The notes: generated by a model from the letters alone, not told the origin. A stretch of DNA of 59,287 nt from Aliivibrio sifiae (GCF_002954705.1 NZ_MSCO01000001.1:32757-92043); one strand, 5' to 3'. Positions 1 to 7,535 are shown, numbered from the stretch's first letter. Numbers and translations are program-made.

Positions 1-41
1 AACTATACAGCGCCTTTTTGTTGCTTGTAGAAAAGTAATGC

Positions 42-1334
42 TTATTTGCTTTCTAATTCACGAGCAATGGCACGGTAACCAATGTCATTGCGGTGAAACA
101 TTCCATTCCAGCTAACTTGTTTAGTTAGCTCATACGCACGCTCTTGAGCTTCTGAGACGGTATTACCAAGTGCAGTGGCACAAAGTACACGTCCGCCGTT
201 AGTCATTACTTCTCCTGCGTCGTTGTTTGTCGTCCCTGCATGGAATATTTTTTGGCCTTCAACTTCTGTGGTAGGAAGAGAAATTACATCTCCTTTTGCA
301 TAATCAGCAGGGTAACCGCCAGCAGCCAGAACAACACCGATAGAAGCTCGTGGATCCCATTTTGATTCAGCTTCGTCTAGTTTCTCGTCGATAGCCATTA
401 GGCATAGTTCAACAAGATCTGATTCCATACGCATCATGATAGGTTGTGTTTCTGGATCACCAAAGCGACAGTTATATTCGATTACCTTCGGAGTACCATC
501 AGCATCAATCATCAAACCAGCGTATAGGAAACCTGTGTAAGGTGCACCTTCCGCGTCCATACCGCGCACTGTCGGATAGATAACTTCTTCTAGAATACGA
601 TTATGAATTTCAGGAGTAACTACAGGGGCTGGAGAGTATGCCCCCATACCACCAGTGTTAGGGCCTGTATCTTTATCGCCAACACGTTTGTGATCTTGGC
701 TAGTTGCCATTGGTAGTACGCTAGCACCATCAACCATTACGATAAAGCTTGCTTCTTCACCTTCTAAGAACTCTTCAATAACGACACGACTACCTGCCTC
801 ACCAAAAACGTTACCAGAAAGCATGTCTTTGATCGCATCTTCAGCTTCTTCAAGTGTCATTGCAACAATAACGCCTTTACCCGCAGCAAGGCCATCGGCT
901 TTAACGACAATCGGTGCACCTTGTTCACGGACATAAGCTAATGCTGGCTCAATTTCAGTGAAGTTAGCGTAGTAACCTGTTGGGATATCATGGCGAGCTA
1001 AGAAGTCTTTAGTAAACGCTTTAGAACCTTCCAGTTGTGCTGCTGCTTTTGTTGGGCCAAAAATAGGTAATCCCGCTTCACGGAACGCATCAACCACACC
1101 AATTACTAATGGACCTTCAGGACCAACAATAGTCAGTTCAATTTCTTTTTCTTTAGCAAACGCAACAAGAGCAGTAATGTCTTCAACATCAATCGCCACG
1201 TTTTCTAATTTTGGTTCAAGCGCTGTACCTGCATTACCTGGAGCGATAAATACCGTTTCAACGTTTGGGTTTTGTGCTGCTTTCCAGCCTAAAGCATGCT
1301 CTCTACCGCCTGCGCCGATGATCAATACGTTCAT
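42..1334 (-). CDS. purD: Phosphoribosylamine-glycine ligase (GAR synthetase)
   Basis: The enzyme catalyses the ATP-dependent joining of glycine to 5-phosphoribosylamine, the second step of purine synthesis, in the cytoplasm. The 430-residue product has the usual family length. It opens with the PurD N-terminal motif GAGGREHAL (residues 7-15) and carries the ATP-grasp loop KADGLAAGKG (residues 145-154). It lies downstream of purH on the same strand after a 177-bp gap that holds two inverted repeats, so read-through from purH is likely but may be modulated. No competing start is evident; the ATG at the right end gives the canonical N-terminus. Confidence 0.97.
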   Translation of the reverse strand: MNVLIIGAGGREHALGWKAAQNPNVETVFIAPGNAGTALEPKLENVAIDVEDITALVAFAKEKEIELTIVGPEGPLVIGVVDAFREAGLPIFGPTKAAAQLEGSKAFTKDFLARHDIPTGYYANFTEIEPALAYVREQGAPIVVKADGLAAGKGVIVAMTLEEAEDAIKDMLSGNVFGEAGSRVVIEEFLEGEEASFIVMVDGASVLPMATSQDHKRVGDKDTGPNTGGMGAYSPAPVVTPEIHNRILEEVIYPTVRGMDAEGAPYTGFLYAGLMIDADGTPKVIEYNCRFGDPETQPIMMRMESDLVELCLMAIDEKLDEAESKWDPRASIGVVLAAGGYPADYAKGDVISLPTTEVEGQKIFHAGTTNNDAGEVMTNGGRVLCATALGNTVSEAQERAYELTKQVSWNGMFHRNDIGYRAIARELESK

Positions 1335-1411
1335 CTTTTAATCCTTAATACCATATTGTAATGGGAATAAATTATATAAATCGGAGAATACAAAGTTCAG
1401 TGTGTGAGAAA

Positions 1412-1496
1412 CTATAAGAGCAATATTAAGCTTACATAGTGATCTTTTTTGCTCTTATAGGAGCGCAGCGTTCTAGTTTCTAGAAGCGAAGCGCTC
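1412..1496. repeat. Paired inverted repeats between purH and purD
   Basis: Two inverted repeats abut. CTATAAGAGCAA (1412-1423) pairs perfectly with 1449-1460 across a 25-nt loop. Immediately next, GAGCGCAGCGTTCTAG (1461-1476) pairs imperfectly with 1480-1496 around a TTT loop. There is no clear U-tract on the minus-strand transcript, so this is not an obvious terminator. It looks like a dispersed palindromic (REP-like) intergenic unit or an RNA-processing structure. Only one copy is visible in this window. Confidence 0.55.
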
Positions 1497-1511
1497 TCGT
1501 TACTGTTTTTT

Positions 1512-3104
1512 CTAGTGACGGAAGTGACGCATACCGGTAAAGATCATCGCCATGCCATGTTCATCGGCAGCAGCAATAACTTCGTCATCACGCATAGAAC
1601 CACCCGGTTGGATAACACATTTAATGCCTGCTTCAGCAGCAGCATCAATACCATCACGGAATGGGAAGAACGCATCAGATGCCATTGCACAGCCTTCAAC
1701 CACAAGACCTTCGTCAGCGGCTTTAATGCCAGCGATTTTTGCAGAGTAAACGCGGCTCATTTGGCCTGCGCCGACACCGATAGTCATGTCACCTTTAGAG
1801 TAAACAATCGCGTTAGATTTAACGTATTTTGCTACTTTCCAGCAGAACAATGCATCTTTTAGTTCTTCAGCAGTTGGTTGGCGCTTAGAAACCACTTTAA
1901 GCTCATCTTCCGATACCATGCCTTGATCGCGATCTTGAACTAGTAAACCGCCGTTAACGCGTTTCACGTCAAAGCCAGTTGTTTTAGTTGTCCACTCACC
2001 ACATTCAAGTAGGCGAAGATTTTTCTTAGCTGCAACAATTTCAATTGCTTCAGCAGAAACAGAAGGAGCAATGATAACTTCAACGAATTGACGCTCAGTA
2101 ATTGCAGTTGCTGTTGCTGCATCTAGTTCGCGGTTAAATGCGATGATACCGCCAAATGCTGACGTTGGATCTGTTTTAAAAGCGCGGTCATAAGCTTCAA
2201 GAATATCTTTACCTAGGGCAACGCCACATGGATTTGCGTGTTTTACGATAACACATGCAGGTTCGTCGAATTCTTTCACACACTCTAGAGCGGCATCTGT
2301 ATCTGCAATGTTGTTGTAAGAAAGCGCTTTACCTTGGATCTGACGAGCCGTTGATACTGATGCTTCTTCAGGATTTGCTTCGACATAGAAAGCAGCTGCT
2401 TGATGACTGTTCTCACCGTAGCGCATGTCTTGTTTTTTCTCGAATTGCTGATTGAAAGTACGTGGGAACTTACTCTCTTCATCACCTTCTTTGTTCTCAC
2501 CGTAAGATGGAACCATAGTGCCAAAGTAATTAGCGATCATGCCATCGTAAGAAGCGGTGTGCTCAAATGCTGCAATCGCAAGGTCAAAACGCGTTGCTTG
2601 AGTCAGTGATTTGTCGTTAGCGTCCATTTCAGAAATTACGCGATCGTAATCGTGAGCATTAACGACAATAGCGACGTCTTTATGGTTTTTAGCCGCAGAG
2701 CGAACCATTGTTGGACCACCGATATCGATGTTCTCAACAGCATCAGCTAACGTACAGCCTTCTTTTGCTACGGTTTCAGCGAATGGATAAAGGTTAACAA
2801 CAACAATATCGATTGGGTTGATACCATGTTGAGCCATGATGTTATCATCTTGACCGCGACGACCAAGAACACCACCATGAACTTTAGGATGAAGAGTTTT
2901 AACGCGGCCATCCATCATTTCAGGGAAGCCTGTGTAATCAGATACTTCTGTTACAGGGATATTTTTTTCTGCCAACAGGCGAGCTGTGCCGCCAGTAGAT
3001 AAAATATCAACACCACGTTCAGTCAGTGCTTGAGCAAATTCTACAATACCAGTTTTATCAGATACGCTAATTAGCGCGCGACGGATCGGACGTGGGTTAT
3101 TCAT
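1512..3104 (-). CDS. purH: Bifunctional AICAR transformylase / IMP cyclohydrolase
   Basis: PurH performs the last two steps of IMP synthesis: formylation of AICAR with 10-formyl-THF, then ring closure. The 530-residue protein has an N-terminal MGS-like cyclohydrolase domain (about 1-200) and a C-terminal transformylase domain. The transformylase signature KHANPCG is at residues 288-294, with the catalytic Lys-His pair at 288-289. It is the first gene of a purH-purD unit on the minus strand. A PurR-like palindrome lies about 190 bp upstream of the start codon, suggesting purine repression of the pair. Confidence 0.97.
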   Translation of the reverse strand: MNNPRPIRRALISVSDKTGIVEFAQALTERGVDILSTGGTARLLAEKNIPVTEVSDYTGFPEMMDGRVKTLHPKVHGGVLGRRGQDDNIMAQHGINPIDIVVVNLYPFAETVAKEGCTLADAVENIDIGGPTMVRSAAKNHKDVAIVVNAHDYDRVISEMDANDKSLTQATRFDLAIAAFEHTASYDGMIANYFGTMVPSYGENKEGDEESKFPRTFNQQFEKKQDMRYGENSHQAAAFYVEANPEEASVSTARQIQGKALSYNNIADTDAALECVKEFDEPACVIVKHANPCGVALGKDILEAYDRAFKTDPTSAFGGIIAFNRELDAATATAITERQFVEVIIAPSVSAEAIEIVAAKKNLRLLECGEWTTKTTGFDVKRVNGGLLVQDRDQGMVSEDELKVVSKRQPTAEELKDALFCWKVAKYVKSNAIVYSKGDMTIGVGAGQMSRVYSAKIAGIKAADEGLVVEGCAMASDAFFPFRDGIDAAAEAGIKCVIQPGGSMRDDEVIAAADEHGMAMIFTGMRHFRH

Positions 3105-3296
3105 TGCTACTTTCTTCCTTTAGAATTAAGTTAGGATTTTTGCCAAAAATGAACTTGTTCTGTTTGTCATTCTTAATGATAAAGACAACAAACAGCAATT
3201 GGCCAGTTTTGGGAAATACCCTAATAAAGAGTTAAGCGCGAAACATCAGATCAACGTAATGGCGCATATTCTAACTAAAGTTAAACAAAAAAGCTT

Positions 3297-3312
3297 CCGC
3301 AATCGATTGCAT
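3297..3312. promoter_or_regulatory. Candidate PurR operator
   Basis: The 16-bp near-palindrome CCGCAATCGATTGCAT matches the PurR consensus ACGCAAACGTTTGCGT at its core positions GCAA-CG-TTGC. It sits in the divergent gap between purH (minus) and zntR (plus). Its position about 190 bp before the purH start codon implies a promoter well upstream. The assignment rests on the motif alone. Confidence 0.5.
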
Positions 3313-3382
3313 TCTCAAAAAAAGATGCCCTTTTTATTAAAAAAGAATGAAAATAGGCACTAACAAAGAGGGATTAGAGTTA

Positions 3383-3808
3383 ATGAAAATGTATTTAATT
3401 GGTGAATTGGCAAAACACTGTAATGTAACCAGTGATACATTACGTTTTTATGAAAAAAATGGATTACTCATTCCGTCGGGAAGAAGTGCTAGTGGTTATC
3501 GTCTTTATAATGAAGAAAACCTAGCGCAAATCCGTTTTATTTTAAAAGCAAAGCAATTAGGTCTAACTCTTGATGAGATTAAAGAGTTGCTTGCGATTCG
3601 TTTGGAGGCAACCAAACACAGCTGTGCAGAAGTTAAATCCATTACACAAACGAAGCTAACGATTATAGATGAAAAGATTGCACAACTAACGGACATACGC
3701 ACTGCATTGAAAAGCATTAATGATGCGTGTTGTGGTCATATTGATGACGATGCTTCACATTGTTCAATTCTTTCCGCACTGGCTGATTTAGAAGAGAAAA
3801 AAGCGTAA
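3383..3808 (+). CDS. zntR: Zn(II)-responsive MerR-family regulator
   Basis: ZntR is a MerR-family activator that senses zinc and turns on the zinc-exporting ATPase gene. From the ATG at 3383 the product is 141 residues, the same length as E. coli ZntR, and begins MKMYLIGELAK, matching the start of the helix-turn-helix. An in-frame ATG at 3347 would add 12 residues not expected in the family; AGAGGG upstream of 3383 supports the shorter form. A long dimerisation helix follows the DNA-binding domain. The metal loop near the C-terminus has CCGH and then HCSIL, as in ZntR. No zntA is in this window, so its target lies elsewhere. Confidence 0.88.
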   Translation: MKMYLIGELAKHCNVTSDTLRFYEKNGLLIPSGRSASGYRLYNEENLAQIRFILKAKQLGLTLDEIKELLAIRLEATKHSCAEVKSITQTKLTIIDEKIAQLTDIRTALKSINDACCGHIDDDASHCSILSALADLEEKKA

Positions 3809-3897
3809 TTTATTGTGACTGTTTATTAAAGATGTTGATAAAATGGTCGATAGTTAATGTATAAGAACACGAGCAAAAATTAGGTGAGAGCCAATTA

Positions 3898-4206
3898 ATG
3901 GAAAAACAATACGTAATGAAATTGCTTTCCGCTCTGAAAGTTATCGATAGAAAAATCAGTGAGCAAGGGAAAGCAGTAATGGAGCTTGATGCTCGCATTA
4001 AGCGTATTGAAGCTCAGAATGCTAAAATCGCGAAAATGATTGATAGTGGAGGTGCTCAAGGAGCGAGTACAGCAGGAGCCTCAGCTGATTTAAGTGAACT
4101 TGATGAGCGTTTGAAAGGAATTGAAGAGAAAACAGCAAAAGCAGTCGAGCTTATTCGTTCTGGTGCTGGCGCTGGTGGTGGTAAGAAACGAGCTTGGCCG
4201 CCATAG
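3898..4206 (+). CDS. Small coiled-coil protein of unknown function
   Basis: I do not recognise this 102-residue protein. It has two charged heptad-like helices, about residues 5-48 and 64-88, separated by a Gly/Ala/Ser-rich linker. A glycine-rich stretch precedes the basic-aromatic end KKRAWPP. There is no signal peptide or membrane segment, so it is probably cytoplasmic and oligomeric. AGGTGAG stands before the ATG with good spacing, and a strong intrinsic terminator follows 14 bp after the stop, so it is very likely a real single-gene transcript. It lies between zntR and the insertion site in fis, in what appears to be core chromosome. Confidence 0.75.
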   Translation: MEKQYVMKLLSALKVIDRKISEQGKAVMELDARIKRIEAQNAKIAKMIDSGGAQGASTAGASADLSELDERLKGIEEKTAKAVELIRSGAGAGGGKKRAWPP

Positions 4207-4220
4207 TCGGTGATAGATTT

Positions 4221-4258
4221 AAAAGCCGATATTGCAGAAATGCAGTATCGGCTTTTTT
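4221..4258 (+). terminator. Intrinsic terminator of the coiled-coil gene
   Basis: A 16-bp stem pairs AAAAGCCGATATTGCA (4221-4236) with 4241-4256 around a GAAA tetraloop, with one mismatch. It is followed by a T-rich tract. It ends the small gene just upstream. Confidence 0.9.
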
Positions 4259-4304
4259 ATACTTATTGTCCGTAGAAAGGCATGAGTGTACTTATTTTCG
4301 GTAT

Positions 4305-4338
4305 AAAAAAAGCAGCGTTAATTACTTAACACTGCTTT
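4305..4338 (-). terminator. Displaced fis-type terminator at left end of island
   Basis: AAAGCAGCGTTAA (4309-4321) pairs with 4326-4338 around TTAC, with one mismatch. A run of seven A on the plus strand gives the U-tract for minus-strand transcripts. It stands in the same relation to the 17-bp fis-end repeat at 4357-4373 as the present fis terminator does to fis. It is therefore probably the original fis terminator, cut off by insertion of the island. Confidence 0.75.
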
Positions 4339-4356
4339 GAATTTTTAATAAGGCTG

Positions 4357-4373
4357 ATTAGTTCATGCCGTAT
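4357..4373. repeat. Left attachment repeat (displaced fis 3' end)
   Basis: ATTAGTTCATGCCGTAT is a perfect 17-bp copy of the sequence at 9596-9612, which encodes the last four residues (YGMN) and the stop of fis on the minus strand. Here it is followed by unrelated AT-rich sequence instead of the fis body. This is the arrangement expected for attL of an element integrated by site-specific recombination into the 3' end of a gene. Confidence 0.85.
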
Positions 4374-4502
4374 GAAAAAAGTAGATGTTTTGATATGTTT
4401 TTCATTGTTTCTGTTCTGTATTTATTTTTCTTTTAAATTAAAGGTTTACATTTATTTTTGTCTCTATTTGTTTTTGTTTGTTTTTAGTCTTATCATGATC
4501 TC

Positions 4503-4541
4503 GGGGTACATATGGGGGTACATAGAAATGAATATGTACCC
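4503..4541. promoter_or_regulatory. Left arm-type repeats upstream of integrase remnant
   Basis: GGGTACATA occurs at 4504-4512 and 4516-4524 (12-bp spacing) and in inverted orientation at 4533-4541. Two direct copies with the same 12-bp spacing lie at the other end of the island (9512-9532). They are placed between the attachment repeat and the integrase start, where integrase arm sites and the integrase promoter are usually found. Confidence 0.65.
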
Positions 4542-4555
4542 TTTGAGAGGTGGCT

Positions 4556-4633
4556 ATGGCAAAACTATACGATAAACACTTAAAAGCGGTTCTAAACAAA
4601 AAGGGGTTTGTTGCAAATAATCTGAATAGATAA
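4556..4633 (+). pseudogene. 5' stub of an integrase-like gene, cut by an IS
   Basis: A reading frame starts at ATG 4556 behind GAGAGG and encodes MAKLYDKHLKAVLNKK before running into the left end of the IS6-family element. It then continues for a few IS-encoded codons to a stop at 4631-4633. The N-terminus and its location just inside attL, after tandem arm-like repeats, resemble tyrosine integrases of genomic islands. The rest of the gene is not found on the other side of the IS, so it was deleted. With only 16 native residues, the identification rests mainly on context. Confidence 0.5.
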
Positions 4634-4647
4634 ATGAGCCCTACAAT

Positions 4648-4835
4648 GGGTAATGCCGATCAGTTAGTCACTTTATTGAGTAATTATGCACTATTTATTC
4701 AATGTCTAATAGATATGGCAAAGTACCCGTTAAGAGAGTGAAAGATAGATACAACAAGGGCTCCAGAATGATTGTAATAAATTCGTCTGAAGCCCTTGTT
4801 TTTATTGATGTTCGCTTAACTGACTGGCATTACCC
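4648..4835. mobile_element. 188-bp MITE-like element inside the IS
   Basis: The ends form terminal inverted repeats: GGGTAATGCCGATCAGTTAG at the left matches the right end at 17 of 20 positions. TACAAT directly repeats on both sides (4642-4647 and 4836-4841), consistent with a 6-bp target duplication. The second IS6 remnant at 7690-8184 lacks this segment at the equivalent place, giving an independent empty site. Inside is a terminator-like hairpin (ACAAGGGCTCCAGA near 4758 with its complement before TTTTT at about 4801). There is no coding region, so it is probably an internally deleted derivative of a larger IS. Confidence 0.75.
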
Positions 4836-4851
4836 TACAATGGGCTCATTA

Positions 4852-5595
4852 TCATTGTAAAATGACCTCAACATTGAAGAGACGATTAATGAAGGCGGAT
4901 CTCTCCTGTACTATTGTTTTTCGTCTATCGTTACGCAACCAAAAATCAAATTGTCCCTTATTTAACATCCGTAATGATTCGAATCCTTGAATTGTTGACC
5001 ATGCTCGTTTTCTAACTTTGAAACCATCGGTAGCTACGATCAATTTCTTAATTGGGGCATGATCTGATTCAATGCCATTATTGAGATATTTTATTTGCCG
5101 TTGGTTTACATCTGCGCGTAACAAGCCTTCTTCTTTGAGGCGAGTAATAGCATTGGCGTATGAGGAATGTTTATCTGTGTTTAACGTTTTAGGTTGATTG
5201 TCTAAACAATACGGCCTTAAACAACGCTTAAGGAATTGATAGGCGGACTCTTTATTTCTCTTATGAGAGAAATAAAAATCAAGGGTTTCACCTTGTTTAT
5301 TAATAGCTCGATAAAGATAAAGCCATTTACCTTTTACTCGAACGTATGTTTCATCAAGTTGCCATGAAGAATCAGTAGTCGTGAATTGATACCGACGTAA
5401 CTTCTTACGTAGTTTTGGGGAATACTCAATAAACCATCGGTAAATGGTCGAACGATTCACTGAAATCCCTCGCTCCGCCAGCATGTCGCTGAGATTTGCG
5501 TAGCTCATTGGGGTCGAACCATACCAGCGAAGACACCAAAGAATAATATCAGGGGCAAAGTGTTTCCATTTGAATTCAGGATTGGTCATTGGCAA
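4852..5595 (-). CDS. IS6-family transposase
   Basis: The 247-residue protein is a DDE transposase of the IS6/IS26 type. The catalytic triad is visible as D81 (in QLDETYVRV), D141 (in NTDKHSSY) and E176 (in NNGIESDH), with 34 residues between the last two as is normal for the family. An N-terminal helix-turn-helix is suggested by SVNRSTIYRW (residues 45-54). The gene is full length and could be active. The MITE-like insertion lies just beyond its stop codon and leaves the frame intact but lengthens that end of the element. Confidence 0.93.
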   Translation of the reverse strand: MPMTNPEFKWKHFAPDIILWCLRWYGSTPMSYANLSDMLAERGISVNRSTIYRWFIEYSPKLRKKLRRYQFTTTDSSWQLDETYVRVKGKWLYLYRAINKQGETLDFYFSHKRNKESAYQFLKRCLRPYCLDNQPKTLNTDKHSSYANAITRLKEEGLLRADVNQRQIKYLNNGIESDHAPIKKLIVATDGFKVRKRAWSTIQGFESLRMLNKGQFDFWLRNDRRKTIVQERSAFINRLFNVEVILQ

Positions 5596-5658
5596 CGAAA
5601 TGGTATGAAGGATTGTGGGAGCTTGGCGTTAAACTGAATTATTTGCAACAACCTCAAA

Positions 5659-5688
5659 AAAAGAGACCGCCAATTGGCGATCTCTTTT
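5659..5688 (-). terminator. Terminator of the toxin-antitoxin operon
   Basis: AAAAGAGACCGCC (5659-5671) pairs with GGCGATCTCTTTT (5676-5688) around AATT, with one mismatch. It overlaps the stop codon of the antitoxin gene, and U-rich tails exist on the minus-strand transcript. It begins only 5 bp from the IS end. Confidence 0.85.
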
Positions 5689-5989
5689 AAATATTAAAAC
5701 CAACATGCTTACCTGTTGGTAGTTCAATATCAATACTCATTCTACCCCCCATAGCTTCAACATATCTTTTCATCGTTGAAAGTTTCACATCACTTCCACG
5801 CTGCTCAATAGCAACAACCGATGGTTGGCTTATACCCATATTTTTAGCTAATTCTGATTGCGTAAATTCGAGCTCTTCACGAAGAGATTGAAGTTTTACT
5901 TCTAGCAACATTTCCTCAGCCATTTCAGAAATTCTATTCTGACTTTCAACTGAACGAGACGCCATCATGTCATTTAAGTTTCTAGCCAT
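5687..5989 (-). CDS. HigA-type antitoxin (XRE helix-turn-helix)
   Basis: The 100-residue product has an acidic helical N-terminus followed by an XRE-type helix-turn-helix (FTQSELAKNMGISQPSVVAIEQ region, about residues 43-65) and a short C-terminal strand. Such proteins bind and neutralise the co-encoded RelE/HigB-type toxin and repress the operon. The ATG at 5989 lies 2 bp after the toxin stop codon, with GGAG inside the toxin end as ribosome-binding site; an upstream TTG is a less likely start. Toxin-before-antitoxin order is typical of higBA. Confidence 0.88.
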   Translation of the reverse strand: MARNLNDMMASRSVESQNRISEMAEEMLLEVKLQSLREELEFTQSELAKNMGISQPSVVAIEQRGSDVKLSTMKRYVEAMGGRMSIDIELPTGKHVGFNI

Positions 5990-5991
5990 TA

Positions 5992-6339
5992 TCAATTCTC
6001 CAATTCAGAAAGATGCTTAGTGAATTCTCGATCAGCAACAGGGATCATCACTTTATAAAATCTCTTTTCATTACCTACTTTATTACCGGCACAGAGTACG
6101 ATAGCTTGACGTAACGGATCAAAAGCAAAAAAAGCTCTAATTGGTTCACCTCTATGCTGTATTCTGATTTCTTTCATATTTTTATATTTAGAAGCATTAA
6201 CGGTGTCAACTAGAGGCCGTCCAATACTTGGGCCACCATTTTTCAATACCATTAAACCAGCTAATATTTTTTCTTGTGCATCTTCTAACTGAGAATCAAA
6301 CCATTCATCGAAAATGTCCGTTGTTAATACAGTCCACAT
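5992..6339 (-). CDS. HigB/RelE-superfamily toxin (Gp49-like)
   Basis: The 115-residue protein matches the Gp49-like branch of the RelE/ParE superfamily, mRNA interferases that cleave transcripts at the ribosome. Visible features are the conserved MKEIRIQHRGEPIRAFFAFDP strand pair (split here at about residues 55-75) and the C-terminal region ending in FTKHLSEL. The ATG at 6339 (MWTVL) is preferred over an upstream TTG. It is the first gene of a two-gene operon with the antitoxin. Such modules stabilise mobile elements, which fits its location in the island. Confidence 0.87.
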   Translation of the reverse strand: MWTVLTTDIFDEWFDSQLEDAQEKILAGLMVLKNGGPSIGRPLVDTVNASKYKNMKEIRIQHRGEPIRAFFAFDPLRQAIVLCAGNKVGNEKRFYKVMIPVADREFTKHLSELEN

Positions 6340-6355
6340 TATAACCAAACCATCA

Positions 6356-6375
6356 ATATAGATTATAGTCTATAT
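6356..6375. promoter_or_regulatory. Candidate operator of the toxin-antitoxin operon
   Basis: ATATAGATTATAGTCTATAT contains perfect 7-bp arms (ATATAGA and TCTATAT) around a 6-bp centre. It starts 17 bp upstream of the toxin start codon, where an autorepressing antitoxin would bind. The assignment is by position and symmetry only. Confidence 0.6.
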
Positions 6376-6743
6376 GTTATCACAAAAAAAATCATCAAGA
6401 AAAATATTTATCCATTAACAAAACTATTGGCACTTCTATCACATTAAGGAAAAGCAAAGGGCAGAACGAACAGTGTTCGTTCTTTCTCTTGCAGCTTACC
6501 TCATTCCACCTAATGACATTAGGGTCTGCCTTAATGTCACATGACAATGAAGTTATGACTAATTTTAGCTAAATTTGAATAAAAGTGTGAGGACGCTCAA
6601 AAAAAGTCGCCTGTTGGCAACCAAAGGGGTATGGTAAGAAGTTAGCTTTAGTTAAAAAAGGCTATCGAGTATACAAAAAAGCCAAGTGCGTACGCACTTG
6701 GCTTTCAATTAACAATTGTCAACGTATTTTAGGACGAGGCATT
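6376..6743. other. Intergenic region with clustered palindromes
   Basis: No coding region is supported here. Three palindromes lie within 85 bp: 6463-6483 (9-bp arms AGAACGAAC/GTTCGTTCT, loop AGT), 6509-6523 (CCTAATGACATTAGG) and 6535-6546 (TGTCACATGACA). Farther right is the terminator of the adjacent secreted-protein gene at 6678-6705. I see no integron attC signature and no tRNA. Confidence 0.5.
6676..6705 (-). terminator. Terminator of the crystallin-like gene
   Basis: A perfect palindrome AAAGCCAAGTGCGT/ACGCACTTGGCTTT occupies 6678-6705. Six A residues on the plus strand at 6675-6680 supply the U-tract for minus-strand RNA. Confidence 0.85.
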
Positions 6744-7535
6744 TTAACCTTTACTTATTATTTTTATGGAGCGAGCTGTATCGTTGAAGTCATTAGCATT
6801 TTCAAAGTATCTATCATTGCCTTTTCTTGTGTAATATCTGCCAGTATAATTTTCGCCTTCATAAAAGCGGACGGTCCAATTGTCGGGTATGGAAAAAGAG
6901 GATATTGAATTATTAAAATTATCCAAATTTGGAACGTCACTGCTTATGCTGCGGTATGCGCCAGAAGCATCATAGCCGGTGTAAACAATTAAAGACGTTG
7001 AACCACAAGTAGCCCCAGAATTACGGAATTTGTATGTCCCGTTGGGCTGACCAAAATTCCATTTAGGGTGCAGCGATGTTCCCCACGTGTTTATTTGCAA
7101 CGCGTTTTTCGCATCTCCGTGCTCACGGTATATATTGTTTTCCTGACATAATTTGATAGAGTAAATATCTGGTATCTCAAACAAACTCCCAGTAAGGCGA
7201 TTTTGCCTGAGCCTTACAAAATAAGCATCACCAGGTACATCAAAAGATCTATGGTAATTAACATGATAGAACGCATTTTGAGAGACGAGCTTCCCTTTCG
7301 AATAGTATTCAAGGTATATATCCCCTGAATATACGCCTGTGTTTTTGACATGAACACGTGTAGGTGTATTTATATTCTCGGAAAGATATTGATACGGCTG
7401 CAGTGCTACTCTTTCGGTTGCCTGTGTGTCTTTTGATTCATAAAAAAGAATAGATTCATTATTTTGTTCTTCAGCAATAACGTTAAAGGACATCGTTATT
7501 GCTGCAATTAAAGCGAATTTTTTATTTATATTCAT
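6744..7535 (-). CDS. Putative secreted protein with beta/gamma-crystallin-like end
   Basis: I do not recognise the full protein. From the ATG at 7535 it has 263 residues and a signal peptide (MNINKKFALIAAITMSF then NVIA, cleavage probably before EEQ). The frame extends 19 codons upstream, but that extension would bury the signal peptide. The middle is beta-rich. The last 55 residues show a Greek-key pattern typical of beta/gamma-crystallin folds: the WTVRFYEGENYTGRYY stretch, then FENANDFND and a closing RSIKI strand. Two cysteines (CQEN, ATCGS) could form a disulfide. Export to periplasm or outside is inferred. It stands alone in the island with its own terminator. Confidence 0.7.
   Translation of the reverse strand: MNINKKFALIAAITMSFNVIAEEQNNESILFYESKDTQATERVALQPYQYLSENINTPTRVHVKNTGVYSGDIYLEYYSKGKLVSQNAFYHVNYHRSFDVPGDAYFVRLRQNRLTGSLFEIPDIYSIKLCQENNIYREHGDAKNALQINTWGTSLHPKWNFGQPNGTYKFRNSGATCGSTSLIVYTGYDASGAYRSISSDVPNLDNFNNSISSFSIPDNWTVRFYEGENYTGRYYTRKGNDRYFENANDFNDTARSIKIISKG

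Larger units (their letters stand above)
4605..5653 (-). mobile_element. IS6-family insertion sequence carrying a MITE
   Basis: The termini are GGTTTGTTGCAAATAATCTG at the left and GGTTGTTGCAAATAATTCAG at the right (read inward), which fit IS6-family ends with TTGCAAA. Without the internal 194-bp insertion plus duplication the element would be about 855 bp, typical for the family. It carries one transposase gene. The flanking 8-bp sequences are not identical, so there is no clear target duplication; this fits an adjacent deletion that removed the integrase gene. Confidence 0.85.

Noticed and set aside
4372-4575. 67-codon open frame, hydrophobic, at the left end of the island
   Set aside because: It begins inside the attachment repeat and runs through T-rich sequence and the arm-type repeats. 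Its hydrophobicity comes from T-rich codons; no ribosome site fits.
4597-5661. 8-bp target duplication around the IS6 element
   Set aside because: The flanks (CAAAAAGG and TCAAAAAA) share only A-richness and do not match as a duplication.
5687-6743. Integron cassette origin of the toxin-antitoxin pair
   Set aside because: Such modules are frequent in vibrio superintegrons, but no attC-type recombination site with the usual core GTTRRRY ends is visible next to it.
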